From NCBI RefSeq assembly GCF_026210795.1, contig NC_089442.1, forward strand, positions 4,306,501-4,370,500: DNA of 64,000 nt, in the 5' to 3' direction. This document shows positions 9,565 to 22,574 of the stretch, one piece after another. The stretch's first letter is position 1; each line of letters opens with the position of its first letter. Source of the stretch: Rhizophagus irregularis. Taxonomy: Eukaryota; Glomeromycota; Glomeromycetes; Glomerales; Glomeraceae. The translations under genes were made by a program, and so were the position numbers. The notes beneath the pieces were generated by a model. The model made no database searches. It was not told the origin of the DNA and worked only from the letters and a program-made list of their open reading frames with translations.

Positions 9565-11338
9565 ACATGTCATAAAAGATGTATGACGCATATCATTAAA
9601 GTACTCTTCTGCAAATCTTTTCTATAATGCTTTTTTCATGTCTTGTAAGTATTATTTGATTGGTTTTTCTGATTTTGCATCAGTTTTGTATGAACTTATA
9701 TTGATAAATTCTTTATCATTTAAAAATCTGTCAATTTGTTCAAATATTTCAGGTGTAAATCTTTGTCAGCAAATTATTGGTTTTACAAGCAAGGGGATCC
9801 ATAACCATTCGATATGCGTACGCTTGCAAGATTCTACAATAGTATGTAAACCAATCTGTATATATTTATTATAAAAACAATATAAAATTTTACATTATTG
9901 TATCAGTAATAATTTTTTGCAAATTTTTCATTGTCTTTTTTACATCTAGTTTATTTACATAATTTTAAAAATAAAGGAATAAATAATTCAAGAACATGTA
10001 TATTAAAATTTTACATATAAAGCAAAACTATAAAATATTACATTCAAATTTTATTTTAGTTTCCCATAGGTAAACTCATTGGAAATTATAGAAAGTATAC
10101 GTCTTTTTCCATCAGGAGTTTTTTTGATATTAGCAAGTGTATGTTCAAAACACATCCAAAATGTATGTGTTGCGTTTGGTATATTTTTTGGAATATTAGT
10201 AAGAAAACCACTTTTATATAAAGCAGCAAATGCTACCTTGTCTACTTCTCCATTTGGTAATTTTGTCCATAATTGACGCCAATAAAAAAATATTTATTTT
10301 AGTGTTTGAAGATAAAAAAAATAACAATAAAAATATCACAAATTTACCGACTTTTGATTTTTCAGGTAACCAAGGAGTTATATTTGTTGCACCAACTGCT
10401 TTTAGCATGGTTTGCCATGCACTTAATTCACGTTCATTAAATTCATATCTTTTTGGATATATAGCATGCAAAGCAGGTTCTAATTCAATTATTGGATTTT
10501 CAGTTTTAACCCAACTTGTAAAAAAATATTTCCAATTAGCATTTGTCAGAGTTCTTCTTTTTACATGATAATCAAATAACCTTTTTAAAATATATTCATC
10601 ATTCCAGTCATTAAGAGTGCATTGAGTTTGATGCTGCTGAATTAGATTTTTTGTAATTGGATTATCAAAACCATAAAGTTGTGTACTGGTAAATTTTTTC
10701 AGTTATCCTGTTTTTTCCCACACTTCATCTGGTGTTGTGCCTTTAAATTGTTTTATTAAAGTAGATTCTCAGTAAATTTCAACAATGCATTATTTTTCCT
10801 CAATCCATAATACAAAAATTGACTGCTTTCTTTCATATATATGAAGAAGGGATAATTGAAAACCTGATTTTGCATAACGCCATTTTTTGCGTGAAGAAGT
10901 CCCTATACCATAAATAAAAATTATACAATTTTCTACATTAACAGTAATGGGAATATGTTAAATATCTTGTTTTAAAGTTTCAAGGATATTTTTGTCATTC
11001 CAACCCATTGCTTGATACCCTGAATAGCGTGTTGAAGTATTGAAACGGTTTTTATAAGCTGTAGAAATAGCCTTTGTAGAATTTAGCTTTGTAACAACAT
11101 ATAAACCACTTTGACAACAATACATTGGCATTAATTTGTTATTACCAGAACCAGTTTATATAGTTAAAATAAAATTTACTTCGTTAAGACAAACTTTAGT
11201 CTGTTGTCCCAGCCTAATCGGAAATAAAGTTTCATTTTCATTTGAAATTATTCACCAATAAAAAGAATAAGGTCCATAGTGATGTTTAGGAACTATAGTT
11301 CCTGGTTTTATTAAAGTAACACGTAAAGTTTGAGCCAT
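9565..11338 (-). pseudogene. Host repeated gene, fragment 1 (N-terminal part)
   Basis: The minus-strand start is ATG 11338 (MAQTLRVTLIKPGTIVPKHH). Recognisable stretches are KVCLNEVNFILT, MPMYCCQSGLYVVTKLNSTK, FNTSTRYSGYQAMGWNDKN, YPKRYEFNERELSAWQTML, GATNITPWLPEKSKV and THFWMCFEHTLANIKKTPDGKRR-like text. Introns lie near 10275-10370 and 9875-10070. At least seven in-frame stops interrupt it, so it is dead independently of the hAT insertion. The order on the minus strand is 9565-11338, then 609-1184, then 153-364. I recognise it as a multicopy Rhizophagus-type sequence but know no function; a DDE-recombinase-like origin is inferred from its C-terminal part. Confidence 0.6.
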
Positions 11339-14122
11339 TATGACAGTTTTTAAAGGTTGTCAATGAGAGATTTAAATTTATTACAACTGGTTATAATATA
11401 TCTTATTCCCAAATTTACTCATATGATCTGATGCCAATCATTTGCAGATCATGACTTAAAGTATTTATAAAATATAAAATTTCTTTAAAAAATGATTTGT
11501 AGTATCTAAAATTAACATAATTATAAGTTAATAAATATAAAATAATAATTAATTTATAATAAAAGTAATGTTTATTTTAACAAAAAAATTGTTAGTTTTT
11601 TTAAAAGAAAGTATTTTATAATAAAATTAATTATATAATAGGAAATTAGTAATTAATTATTTTAAAATAAGTAATTTATTATAAATATTATATTGTAAAA
11701 ATAATAATTAGTATATTAGAAAATATTTCTTTTATTATTTTAGTTATAAAAATATTTTTTTATTATTTAATTATCTTATTAGTATTATTTTAAAATAATA
11801 TATATTGTAAATACAATATATTTTCAATATTTGTTCTTTGTTATTTTTCAAAATAGCAAATTAATAAATATCTTTTTTAATTATAAATATAAATTAAATC
11901 CTTTTCAAATTACATTATACTTGATTTATGATAAAAGTAATTATTAAATAAAAGTATAAATGCAAAGTATATAAAAGAAATTTTTAAATTTTAATTGTAA
12001 AAATAAAAATTATTAAAGTAAAATAATATTTATTAAAAAATATATATATTTAAATTAAGTAAAATAAAAAATTAATTTATGTAATAAAAAAATCATGTAA
12101 ATAATGTAATAAGAAATATAATTATTTTTTTTTTTAAAATTTAAATAAGTTTTATTAGAAAATTTTATTTAGTTGAAAGCATTTATATAAATAAAAAATA
12201 AATATATATTTTATATGCAATACTTAAATTTTATATTTTGTAATAAATTTATAAAGAAAATTTCTAAGTTTACACAGGGTGTTTGTACACAGGTCATATA
12301 AATATAATTTTTAATAGACTAATTTTTTGTTTTATAATTTGAAATTGAATGCTACTGACATTATACTCTTTTACTTTTTATTCTTATTATATTACAGATA
12401 AATATATGTATTTTCACCTGCTCTGCAAGTTTACTTAAGGCATTAAAGAGGTTTTGAATGCTGTTTTTAATCTACTAATATGACCTGTGTTTAAACACCC
12501 TGTGTACAAATAGAAATTGCCATTTATAAAATAATTTTTTTAAAAATTATATATTATATATATTTTACCTGTTTTAAATGTTATTTTTAATTTATTTGAT
12601 AATTTTTTTTCAGTTTTTTTTACTAAATTATAAAATAAATTTAATTTTGATTAAAATTTATTCTTTTTTGAAATAAAGATAAGATTTAAGTATTTATATA
12701 TAGAAGTTGAATTTAAATTTACTTTATATATAAAAAATATATATAAATTTTATTTTATTACTAATTAAATTATTGTATTTTTGAAAAATAAATTAATTTA
12801 TTAGTTAGAAAATAACCATATTTAACTAAAGAGAAAATTAATTAATAAATAGAAATATAGAATTACATAATTTTTAGTTAAACTTCAAAATTGGATTGTA
12901 TTAAAATTAATGTAATTTCTTATTATTTAATTAATTTTCTTTTCAGTTAAAATTAGTAATACTATTAGTTATATAAGTAAATTTTATTATTTTATTATTT
13001 TTATTTTTTATTTTTTATTATTCTTAAAAAATAGGTTATTTTTATTAAATTCTCTAGTAGGTTAGAATTATATAATAAATCAGTTCTCTACCTGCTAGTA
13101 AATATATTTTATAAGCATTGAATTAGGCTAAAAAAAGGAATTAGTGCTTAGTAGTTAGCAGTAACTAATTAAAGTAAAATTTCTGAAAAAAATAAAAATT
13201 TCTATCTGTATAATAAATAACAAAAATCTAAACTAAAAAGAAATTAATTTTTCAATAAATAAACTATCCAGCCTCCTAAATGTCACCTTCTGTTTATTAC
13301 CTTTTCATTATTATCTTCAATTCTATTAAAGTTGTCATTTAGTAATTCTAGGTTTCTTTTTCTTTTTCTTTGAAACTTGTAGTTTTAATTGGAAGGTCCT
13401 CATATATAAGTATTGATGGAAATCCGGTTAGTACCTGTGATTTTATTCTTTTAAAAAATTACCTTTTTTAATTAATTAATTAATTAATTATTATTTTTTA
13501 ACTTAAAATTACTATTCAACTTATTTTATTAAAAAAAATTTACCTTATAAATTTAAATAAATTTATTTTTTTAACTTTTAACTTTTATATAAATCTTATT
13601 TTAATGGTATTATCTATTATAAATAACTAAAATTTTATTAAATTAGAAATAATTAAACTATATATAATATTAAAATTAAGAAAAAATGTTTAATTTTACA
13701 ATATTTTATATATATAAATTATTTATCTAAAGATTTTGGATAAATTTTTATATAATAAATTTAATATCTTTTTTATTAAATTTAATCAATTTTAATATGT
13801 AGTAATGCATTTTATATATTTTACTATTATTAAATTTACTATGTAAAAAATTTTTATAATAATAATTAATACAATACTATAATTAAATTACTATAGAAAA
13901 AGATTAAAATAATAAATTTTTTTTTTTAATTTAATGCCCCCGTTGGCATATGGATTTCACATAGTACTATAATAACACAATTAATTTTGAATCCACCCAC
14001 CCGACCTGCAGATATTGAGCATTAAATATTAAAAATAATAAATTAATAATAACTATTTATTCTAATTGAAAATACTATTTAATATATTATTTAATCTATA
14101 TACAATTATAAAAATAAGTAAT
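11339..14122. other. AT-rich gene-free spacer
   Basis: About 2.8 kb of extremely AT-rich DNA with no open frame or splice pattern that looks coding. It contains the Tc1-like MITE at 12273-12504 and an (AATT)n run near 13470. A slightly GC-richer patch at 13935-14020 (CCACCCACCCGACCTGCAG) is unexplained. Confidence 0.7.
12273..12504. mobile_element. Tc1/mariner-type MITE
   Basis: The ends read CACAGGGTGTTTGTACACAG and CTGTGTTTAAACACCCTGTG, inverted copies extended by GTCATAT, flanked by TA on each side (12271-12272, 12505-12506). The 232-bp body has no coding. TA duplication fits Tc1/mariner. Confidence 0.82.
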
Positions 14123-15709
14123 TTAATAATTATCCTGCAAAAATAAATTTCTATTGACTGTATTTTTCATTGTAGAAGTAGCACTTCTTACTGGTTTTTT
14201 AATTAACCAAGATTTTCTTATACTAGGAATAACAATAGTATTATGACCGCTTTTTATAATTTTATCTTTACCCTTATCACCATTATTATCAGAATTTTCA
14301 AAATAATAATTAACATCAGAATCAAAAAATTTCCAATTATCTAAATCTTTAGTATTATTTCTTGACTTTTCAGCAAAATCATCCCAATGAATTAAACTTG
14401 TTATACTAGTTGCCATTGTTGAAAAAAGTGATTTTTTAACATCTACTGAAGAATTATTAACACTATACTTTTTTGTACTATTACTATTAATTGTAAATAA
14501 TGATTTATTAGATTTACTTTTTTGAATAGATTGAGATGAATAAAAATCATCTGATAATTCTCTACTTTTTTGAATTAAACGAGAATTTTGTTCTAAACGG
14601 GATGGAATATTATTTACGCGATCATAAGTATTACTATGTTGATTTTGAGTAGATTTTCTGTTCTTTAATGTATCATAAAGAAATATCAATTGGCCAATAA
14701 AAGTAAGAACTGGTATAGTAAAATTCCAAGAAATAAAATAATAAAATTGACAAATATTTTTGTTCGCTTCAACTGGATTTTCATTATATTTAAAACCAAC
14801 AAGAATTCCCTCCAAACCATTTATAAAAAACATTAAAAATACGGCAGCAACAATCCAAGAAAGATTATGAGAAGCATTCTTTAAATTTTTTATTTTCAAC
14901 TCAGCATCAAAATTTTCATCTCGTCTTCTTTGTAATATATCAATATAATCTTTCAACATAAAAAATAATTTATAGTAAACGTATAATAAAGTTACAAAAT
15001 ATTGAATAGTCCAACAACTCCACGTTAGAGCTTGAATCATAAATATATATTCGGCGTTTTTGTTATCTTTCAAATCTGCAAAATGACCGGTTAACGCAGT
15101 GAGTGGAATTATTGTTAATAAAGGACCTATCATTAAATAAATTGCAAGTCCATCGATGAAATATTTATTTGGATTCCATTGAATTCTTAAAGAGTAAGTT
15201 GTTTGTTTAAGTATTGGAGTAGAATATATTATACTTATAGGATAAAGAACCGCACATGAAAATCCAAGTAATTTTGGAATATGAATAACTATTTCTGCAA
15301 ATGTAACGTTTGGAAAAGAATCTGTAATTAATAACATTAATACTATCATTTGACTAAAATTAAATACTCCTACAGCGATATGAAAAGAGTCTTGAGGACG
15401 TGGACGAATCAATCCTAATTATGAGATTAAAATATTAATATTAAGTGACGCTTTTTTGGTATTATAGAGAAATTAAACTTTACCTCTTTCTCTTGTTGCA
15501 GGAAAAAAAACCGATTGACCTTTTACTTTAACTCGATAATAAAGGAATAATAATGATATTATTACAATAATAAATGTAAATGGGATTAAAACTGTAAGTG
15601 CGATAAAATTAAATGTTTCGTTAGGACATCCCTTGAGATTTATTCTACAATCACATGTACAATTATCATCGATGCAATGTTTCGTGAATTCATTATCAAT
15701 CTTCACCAT
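14123..15709 (-). CDS. Seven-transmembrane receptor-like protein
   Basis: Two exons, 15709-15484 and 15414-14123, join in phase across a 69-bp GT-AG intron to give 505 aa. A short Cys-rich N-terminus (HCIDDNCTCDCRINLKGC) precedes helix 1 (FIALTVLIPFTFIIVIIS). Six further hydrophobic segments follow, near residues 85, 110, 150, 190, 250 and 285: HIAVGVFNFSQMIVLMLL, IPKLLGFSCAVLYPISIIY, IDGLAIYLMIGPLLTIIPL, MIQALTWSCWTIQYFVTLLY, LSWIVAAVFLMFFINGLEG and FYYFISWNFTIPVLTFIG. The remaining 180 or so residues are a Ser/Lys/Asn-rich tail, likely cytosolic. The layout is that of a fungal GPCR-like protein at the plasma membrane; no ligand or subfamily can be named. Confidence 0.8.
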
Positions 15710-16191
15710 TTTCCATTTGAAACAAATAAGAAGTCAATTATTAGGGCCAAGTAAGATTAAGGTAATCTTTTATATAAATATATACAATACTAATATATAC
15801 ATATATTAAATGTTATCGCGTAAAAAGATTCTGGAATTCACGAATGTACGTATGCACTTTTATTAATTTTTTTTTTTAAAAAAAAACCTTTTAAATTCTC
15901 TATTCTATATATCACGCGCCGCAGGGATGGCTTAATACGCCGATTATCCTAACCAAAAAAGTGATCATAGTAATATTATACGACCACATTTAGAGTAAAA
16001 TCAAGTAAATCGTATCATCTCAGTCATTCAAATATTCATGAGACGAGAGAGTTCAGAACGAGAATAAGATGGTTTAAATAAAATCATTTATGTTAACTTT
16101 AATGATAATCTATATTAAAAAAAAACAAACTATTTATATGATACAAAATGAGATTAAAAAAGAATAATAATAATTTACACGTTTTTAACGT
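15710..16191. promoter_or_regulatory. Upstream region of the receptor-like gene
   Basis: This 480-bp spacer lies upstream of the receptor start and downstream of the next gene on the same strand. It holds a T10A10-type palindrome near 15870 and a slightly GC-richer patch at 15917-15950. A promoter role is inferred from position only. Confidence 0.3.
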
Positions 16192-16716
16192 TTAATTGAT
16201 TGATTGTAAATCGTATCCCTTAATTAGGAATTTTCTTTTTAAAAATTTCCAGAGTTGATTGGCTTTAAGATTTTTACTTGATGAATTATTTAAAAGTAAA
16301 TTCTTATTTTTAATTGATTCCCCCTTTTTTTGTTGTTTAATATTAAAATTATTTGATGAGCCATTTGAAATATTCTGATTTTCATTAAACGTGTGTTCAA
16401 AATCGACAAAATCGTGATTTGTTGAAATTATCTCATTATCTTCGATATTTATGATGTTTTTAGGGAATTTCTTATTCAAATTTGAATTTGAATTTGTCAA
16501 TCCTTTATCTTGAACATCATCTGATAAATCCGTAATTATAATTGTTGGTAAATTATTCCTTTTATTTTGTTCTTGTTCTCTATTTTTTCTTTTTTTATGT
16601 GATTTATTATTTTTAGAATGTTGAGTCGACGAATTTTGTCCTTGTTCTTCGGGTGGAACTAATGAAAAAACAATCTCAGGAACATTATTACCGGTGTTTT
16701 TTATTTTACGAACCAT
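16192..16716 (-). CDS. Small basic low-complexity protein
   Basis: A single-exon 174-aa frame starts MVRKIKNTGNNVPEIVFSLV. Residues 38-55 are strongly basic (KSHKKRKNREQEQNKR), resembling a nuclear localisation signal. The middle is Asn/Ser-rich, and the C-terminus carries an aliphatic/basic segment (QLWKFLKRKFLIKGYDLQ) that may be a helix. I recognise no family. A coherent start and a composition richer than the surrounding spacer support a real gene, but a first or last exon could be missing. Confidence 0.5.
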   Translation of the reverse strand: MVRKIKNTGNNVPEIVFSLVPPEEQGQNSSTQHSKNNKSHKKRKNREQEQNKRNNLPTIIITDLSDDVQDKGLTNSNSNLNKKFPKNIINIEDNEIISTNHDFVDFEHTFNENQNISNGSSNNFNIKQQKKGESIKNKNLLLNNSSSKNLKANQLWKFLKRKFLIKGYDLQSIN

Positions 16717-17810
16717 TTTTTTTTTTCTGAAATATGGAGATTATATTTATATATTACAGTTTATATTAATATTAATATTATATTTATATTAATATATAAT
16801 ATTATATTATTATTATATATATTATATTATTTTGGAAAAAAAGAATCTGTTTAATTAAATACACATTTATTTTTCGAGGGTTTATATACTTTTTTTTTTC
16901 TTGATATAGCGAGCAATCGTTCGTTCAATTAGGAAGTGAAAAAAAAATATTTTATTTCTTTTTTAGAATAATTAAAACAATGAAATTTTTGAAGAATCAT
17001 TTCTTTATGGAAAGTTCCCATGGAAAACCGGGATGATCACTTGCTTAAAATAGTTAATTTTGAATTACGTATGGTATGAAAGGGAGGAAGAAAATTCGAT
17101 TTAAATCCTTATAGAATTTCTTATTTAGAAATGTTGCAGAATAATTAAATTATGTTGTAGTCAAAATTATGCCTTTTAACGGCGTTTAGAGGACAGCGCC
17201 ACAATAATTCCCAAATCAAAATTTGGTGTATATACAATGAATTTTTTTTTTCTCCTGAATTCTTTTTTTTTACTGATTCTTTTGTTAAGCAAAAAAAGAT
17301 ATATAATTACCACTTTGTTTTCACTCTTTTTTTTATTAAGATTAATAAATTATTTTGATTTTATCATAAAAAAACAATCATTTGAATATTTATACAGCTT
17401 ATATAACAGTATAACAGAATACGTAAGGAACTGTTAATATACAGCTTATATAACAGTAGATCCGTATAACAACATTGTCCTGGGTTTAGGAAGTTTTAGG
17501 AAAATAATAAATCGTAATATGGTCACCTAACACACTGGAAAAATTCCTTCGAATTTTCATGTGTATTGATAAATTATTATAATATCTCGCAGAATAATAC
17601 AGTGCATCAATTCTGTTAAAAGAATTCCAGCACGAATATTTCGCTTCAGGAATTTCGTTACTATATCTCTCATTTTTAATTTTTTCCATATTATAACGTG
17701 ATGGGGAATAAAAAGAAGTTATAAGAACGCCATAAGAATAATATTGATAAAAGATGAATCATATAAACAATTTTTCTTTTGTTTTTTAAAAAAAGATCAC
17801 AATCTACAAA

Positions 17811-17835
17811 TAGTCTAATAGCGGCACTCGCCGCA
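17811..17835. repeat. Partial copy of the TAGTCTAATAGCGGCAC hairpin
   Basis: TAGTCTAATAGCGGCAC is followed by TCGCCGC. It matches the arm of the hairpin at 19470-19519, so the two derive from one small repeat family. Confidence 0.6.
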
Positions 17836-19360
17836 TCATCCAATATAATATTGTCGGTTTTGTTGGGTTTGTTGGGTTTTTTGGGGCTGTTCAATACGTT
17901 CATGCAATTTTCATATTAAAATACAATAATTGGCACTTGGCAATGCATAAATAAATATGGGGTGACCATCATTTGTATATTAATCATGTTTAATCTGCAT
18001 GGTTACATTACCATGAGAGTTATTCCTTTTTTAAAATGTTTTACTAGCCCAATCTTATATAAGTGGGGATCGTTAAAATATGGTCATATGATCACTTGAT
18101 ATTGAGAAATATCTTAAATCCTTTTGCCAAATAAAAAGTTTCGTCATTTGTCATAAAAGAACAATGATTTTGCCTCTTAAAATAGAAGAAAGGCGCTTTT
18201 ATAAAAAAAATTTTATAAAAAAAAATTTTTTAGTTGAAACATTAGCTGACTAAATAATTATATTACCATGAGATTATGTTTTGCGCAGTCGATTTTGATT
18301 CTTAAAATAGAAAAAAGGCAACAACAGTAACGTATTTTTTTTTTTATATCAAAAACGCGTCTAATCGTCCAATTCTCATTGGATTACAAAGATCCGTTAA
18401 ATTCCCGGATATAATATTTTATTTTACAACAGATATGTTGTATGACTAATTTTTACTATAAAATAATTTGATAACCCATCTTTATAATGATTGCAGCCGC
18501 TGAATTACAACCAGTTAGGAAATATTGAGATGTCATGAAAGGTTATGTATGTTCATCTCCCTTAAAATTCGTTTTTTTTTTATCATTAAACATGTGCGCT
18601 ACGCATAAAAAGTACTTGCAACTACCAACTGTCGTAGCACTGCATGTAGTACCCCAGATCTTATTTAAGGAAAGGCTAGATTAGATTGAATGGTACCCTC
18701 GGGATTAATATGCGAGAAGAAAGGTACTATACAAGGCGTAAATTGGTCCAAAATATCAAAATTTAGGCCGAATTAGTAGGGGATACTATTCACTTCTCTA
18801 CTATTTTTTGGGGAATACTGCTGTATACAGCATTATCAGAGTACTCTAAGTATTTAGAACGAGATAAGTTAGAAAAGACTTGGAGGAGGAGTTCATCTAG
18901 TGAACAGGTCATTGAAAACTTTGAAATGACCTCTGAAGTCTGAACAGCCGGAATTCGGATAATATTTCAACGTCCCTATTTAATAAACCTGATTATTTTT
19001 TAAGGCCATTTGTCATTTGTAATTTAAATTATCAGTTATCTTCATAAGTTCATGCAGATTTTACATACGTAATTGTTATTTAGGTCGGTTATCTCTTATT
19101 ATATTACTATAATAATAAAATTATTGGATAGTAACGGGAAGTTTATTATAATAATCCCCTATCGCACTAAGTGTCTCTCATGATCACCTTCATACTAATT
19201 TTAAAAAATTAGCTGAGTTTATAAATGACCGGAAATCTTCGTTTAGTTATTTCCCGGTCTCATATAGATAGCCGGGAAATTACTAATTTTAGTTTAAAAT
19301 AGTTAATTTAATAATGAGTGACACACTCCAGGGGATTACCATTTATTTCAGGAAGGGAAC

Positions 19361-19393
19361 ATAGGGTTTTTTCCCTTCGGGAAAAAACCCTAT
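19361..19393. repeat. Perfect 15-bp-stem hairpin
   Basis: ATAGGGTTTTTTCCC, loop TTC, GGGAAAAAACCCTAT. The imperfect complementarity extends outward (TTTATTTCAGGAAGGGAA against TTCCCAACTCCCCATGAAAT). It is probably the centre of a small palindromic element. Confidence 0.7.
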
Positions 19394-19469
19394 TATTCCC
19401 AACTCCCCATGAAATAATTGCATGAACGGTCCCGTCAAACCGATAATATTATTATTGGATGATTTAAAC

Positions 19470-19519
19470 TATACAATAGTCTAATGCGGCACTACGTGCC
19501 GCTATTAGACTATTGTATA
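19470..19519. repeat. GC-capped hairpin, family shared with 17811
   Basis: TATACAATAGTCTAATGCGGCAC, three-base loop, then the complement GTGCCGC-T-ATTAGACTATTGTATA, with one bulged base. The GC-rich tip stands out in this AT-rich DNA. Confidence 0.75.
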
Positions 19520-20950
19520 ATACATAAATACGGGCCGAAATTAATGCGAAGTTAATTAAGATAGCATTATAAATAGTTTTGATCAGAATTTACAGATCAC
19601 ATGATACAATTTCTATGTATTTTTCATATACTGGTAATTTACATTGGTTTGTGTTTTATACTGTGTAATAAGTTCCACTATAAAATAAAAATCTAATATA
19701 AAAGAAAATGTAAAGGGAAAGAATAATTCGGCATTATTTTTTTAATTCAGACAATATTGGTTTAATTTTGATCATTGAATTCAAGAATACTATAAATTAA
19801 GGTATTTTTACTTTTGATTTTTACTTTTTAATTTTTGCAATGTTCTATTAATATTTTTTTTTTCATTTTTGAATACAGCTTGATAAGAAGTGAAAATTTA
19901 ATGTTCGTTACTTAATAGCGTTGTTTTGATTGATAATTTCGAACCAATCAATAACAATAAATAATGTAAATTGTTGACTTCTTTTAAAGATGACAAGGCA
20001 TGATGTAAATTCGGAACAATCTTATTTTAGTAATAAGAATAGATTATTTAATGAAATGTATAGTAGGACTAGTTGTTTTAATTTTAGTAACATCTCCAAA
20101 TGCCAGTTCAAACCGATCACCAAACGGACTAAGTTTAAGAATATACTGTATGTATATACTATAATCTCTTTTATCATATTTAATTCATGAGTACTACCAG
20201 AATAATTATAATATATAGTACTAATTAAAAATATACATAAATTTAATCATTTTACATTTTTACTATATCTTTTTTAGCATATGTTTCATAAATTTAATCA
20301 TTTTACATTTTTACTATATCTTTTTTTAGCATATGTTTTTTTGGTATGATTTGTAATATTTAGTTATCTAATAATATTAAATTGTAATTTGTTTTTAAAT
20401 GTTAAGTTCTTTTAATAAATCCAATATTTTTCGGTGCATGTTTCGCAATTCCTAACCAATCTGATTTCATCAGAAAATTTTCCACATAAAATCCACATGG
20501 AAATCCACATCAAATATTATGGAATTATATAATAGTTCCAAATATCCCTGTGACAAAACACATGGTATTTTCAACGTAGATCCACATAGAATTCACATAT
20601 TCTGAACTAATTCATGCGGAATTACGTGAGCCGATCCACCTAAATAACCCATCTTTAAATATACATTTTAAATAGAAAATTTTACATAATTATGACCTCA
20701 GGATTTTATTTAAAATTTATATTTTTTCTTTTTTAATATAACCTATTTTTCTATTTTTGCATATAACACTTTTCAAAATATACACTCTTATTTAAAATAT
20801 AAAATTTTGTACTTATTTTCATATGTCCTATACCATAATATACTAAATTTGGCGTAATTTTAGTAGAATTGTATAATTTATGCATTTTAACGGACAGCAG
20901 ATTTTTAACCAAGTAAATGCAAATACGTGTCATGAAATTATTGTATATAA

Positions 20951-22574
20951 ATAGGCGGGAATTAATCATAGTGCAGGCAATTACTATATGAGATTGTCCA
21001 CTTGATTATAATAGCATGTTTGAAAGTGGAAAAATGAATATTATGAATACGAATGTAATATGATAAAGACTTATTCTTAGACAAATTTATTTTTGTATTC
21101 AAAAAAGTATTTCACGAATTATTTATTCATGTACAATAACGGTGTGTAATGCTAATGTTGGCGGGAATTAAACCATAGCGCGGGCAATTTATAACAATTA
21201 TACATTACGAGATTTTCAAATTAGTCACTTGACATTTACGTAAAAGTGTAAAATGAATATAACGAATATTGCAAATACTAATATATATATTATGATAAAG
21301 CACTTAATTTTGATAAATTTTATTTTTGTATTCAAAAAAGCTTGTTATGAATTATTTATTCTAGATAATAACGGTAAGTAAAGTTAATTTTGGCGAGAGT
21401 TAAACATAGTGCAGGCAATTATATGAGATTGTCGACCTGTTTGACAATCTTATATAATTGCTTATACTATAGTCGCCAACATTAACATTACACGCCGTTA
21501 GCGTTATCAGTTGTATACGAATAAATAATTAATGACAAACTTACTGAATACAAAATAAATTTGTCAAAGATTAAGTCTTTATCATATTACATTCGTATTC
21601 ATAATATTCGTTTTATTCACTTTTCCACTTTCAACTTTTACGTAAATGCTATTCTAATCAAGTCAGTGCACTTGATCAGAATACATTTACGAAAAGGTTG
21701 AAAGTGTAAAATGAATAAAACGAATATCACCGAATACGAATATAATATGATAATGTACTTAATCTTTTGACGAAATTTTCATTTTTGTATTCAAAAAGGT
21801 TTCATGAATTATTTATTCATATACAATAACAGTGTGTAATTCTAATGTTGGCGGGAATTAAACCATAGTGCAGGCAGGCAATTTATAGCAATTATATTTA
21901 TGAGATTGTCGTAAAAGTTGAAAGTGTAAAATGAATAAAACGAATAAATATCACGAATACGAATATAATATGATAATTTATTTAGTCTTTTGACAAAATT
22001 ATTTTTTTTTTGTATTCAAAAAGTTTGTCATGAATTATACGTGCAAGTGCATTACTCCTAAACTCGGGCCAGTTTGTACGTTAATATTGTACACCCTCAC
22101 ACCTCCTGTTATACAATAACGGTGTTTGATGTTGGCAGGAATTAAACCATAGTGCAGGCTATACATGTAGCCGAAACTTGACGAAAACATGGCAAGTTCC
22201 AAAATCTGAAACGAAACTCTGGCCGAAACTTGAGATCAATGTTCGAAACTATTTTATAATTCTGGCCAAATTTGTTAGTGCTGGCCAGAATCATGTATCA
22301 CGTGTCATAGGATAAAAGTTTAGCCGCCGGAAAGAATTGTTACGCAAAATTTATAATGCGGGCCATAATGCTGGCCAGAAAATTTCAGACTTTCGGCTGG
22401 AATTTCGTTTTGGAAATCCTAAGATTGTCAAATTGGTCACTTGATCAGACATAAAAGTTATGAATAAAACGAATATTATGAATACGAATGTAATATGATA
22501 AATACTTTAATCTTTAACAAATTTATTTTTGTATTCGGTAAGTTTGCCATTAATTATTTATTCATATACAGTAA
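20951..22574. repeat. 230-290-bp repeat array, left block
   Basis: About six copies of a unit with the landmarks GTTGGCGGGAATTAAACCAT, AGTGCAGGCA, GAGATTGTCAAATTGGTCAC, TGAATAAAACGAATAT and TTATTCATATACAATAAC. A copy at about 21430-21660 is inverted. One copy (22110-22570) is broken by two unrelated inserts, including a GCCGAAAC-rich block at about 22157-22425. Non-coding. Confidence 0.8.

Larger units (their letters stand above)
16717..20950. other. Gene-poor spacer with GC-rich hairpins
   Basis: No convincing gene. Short hairpins at 19361-19393 and 19470-19519 and a half-copy at 17811-17835 are listed separately. Around 18600-18960 the base composition is more balanced than in the flanks but carries no frame or RNA that I recognise. 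At 20480-20640 the word TCCACAT recurs about six times. Confidence 0.6.

Noticed and set aside
18600-18960. Balanced-composition patch considered as 5S rRNA or another structured RNA
   Set aside because: No 5S consensus boxes or consistent stems were found by eye; left as unexplained spacer.
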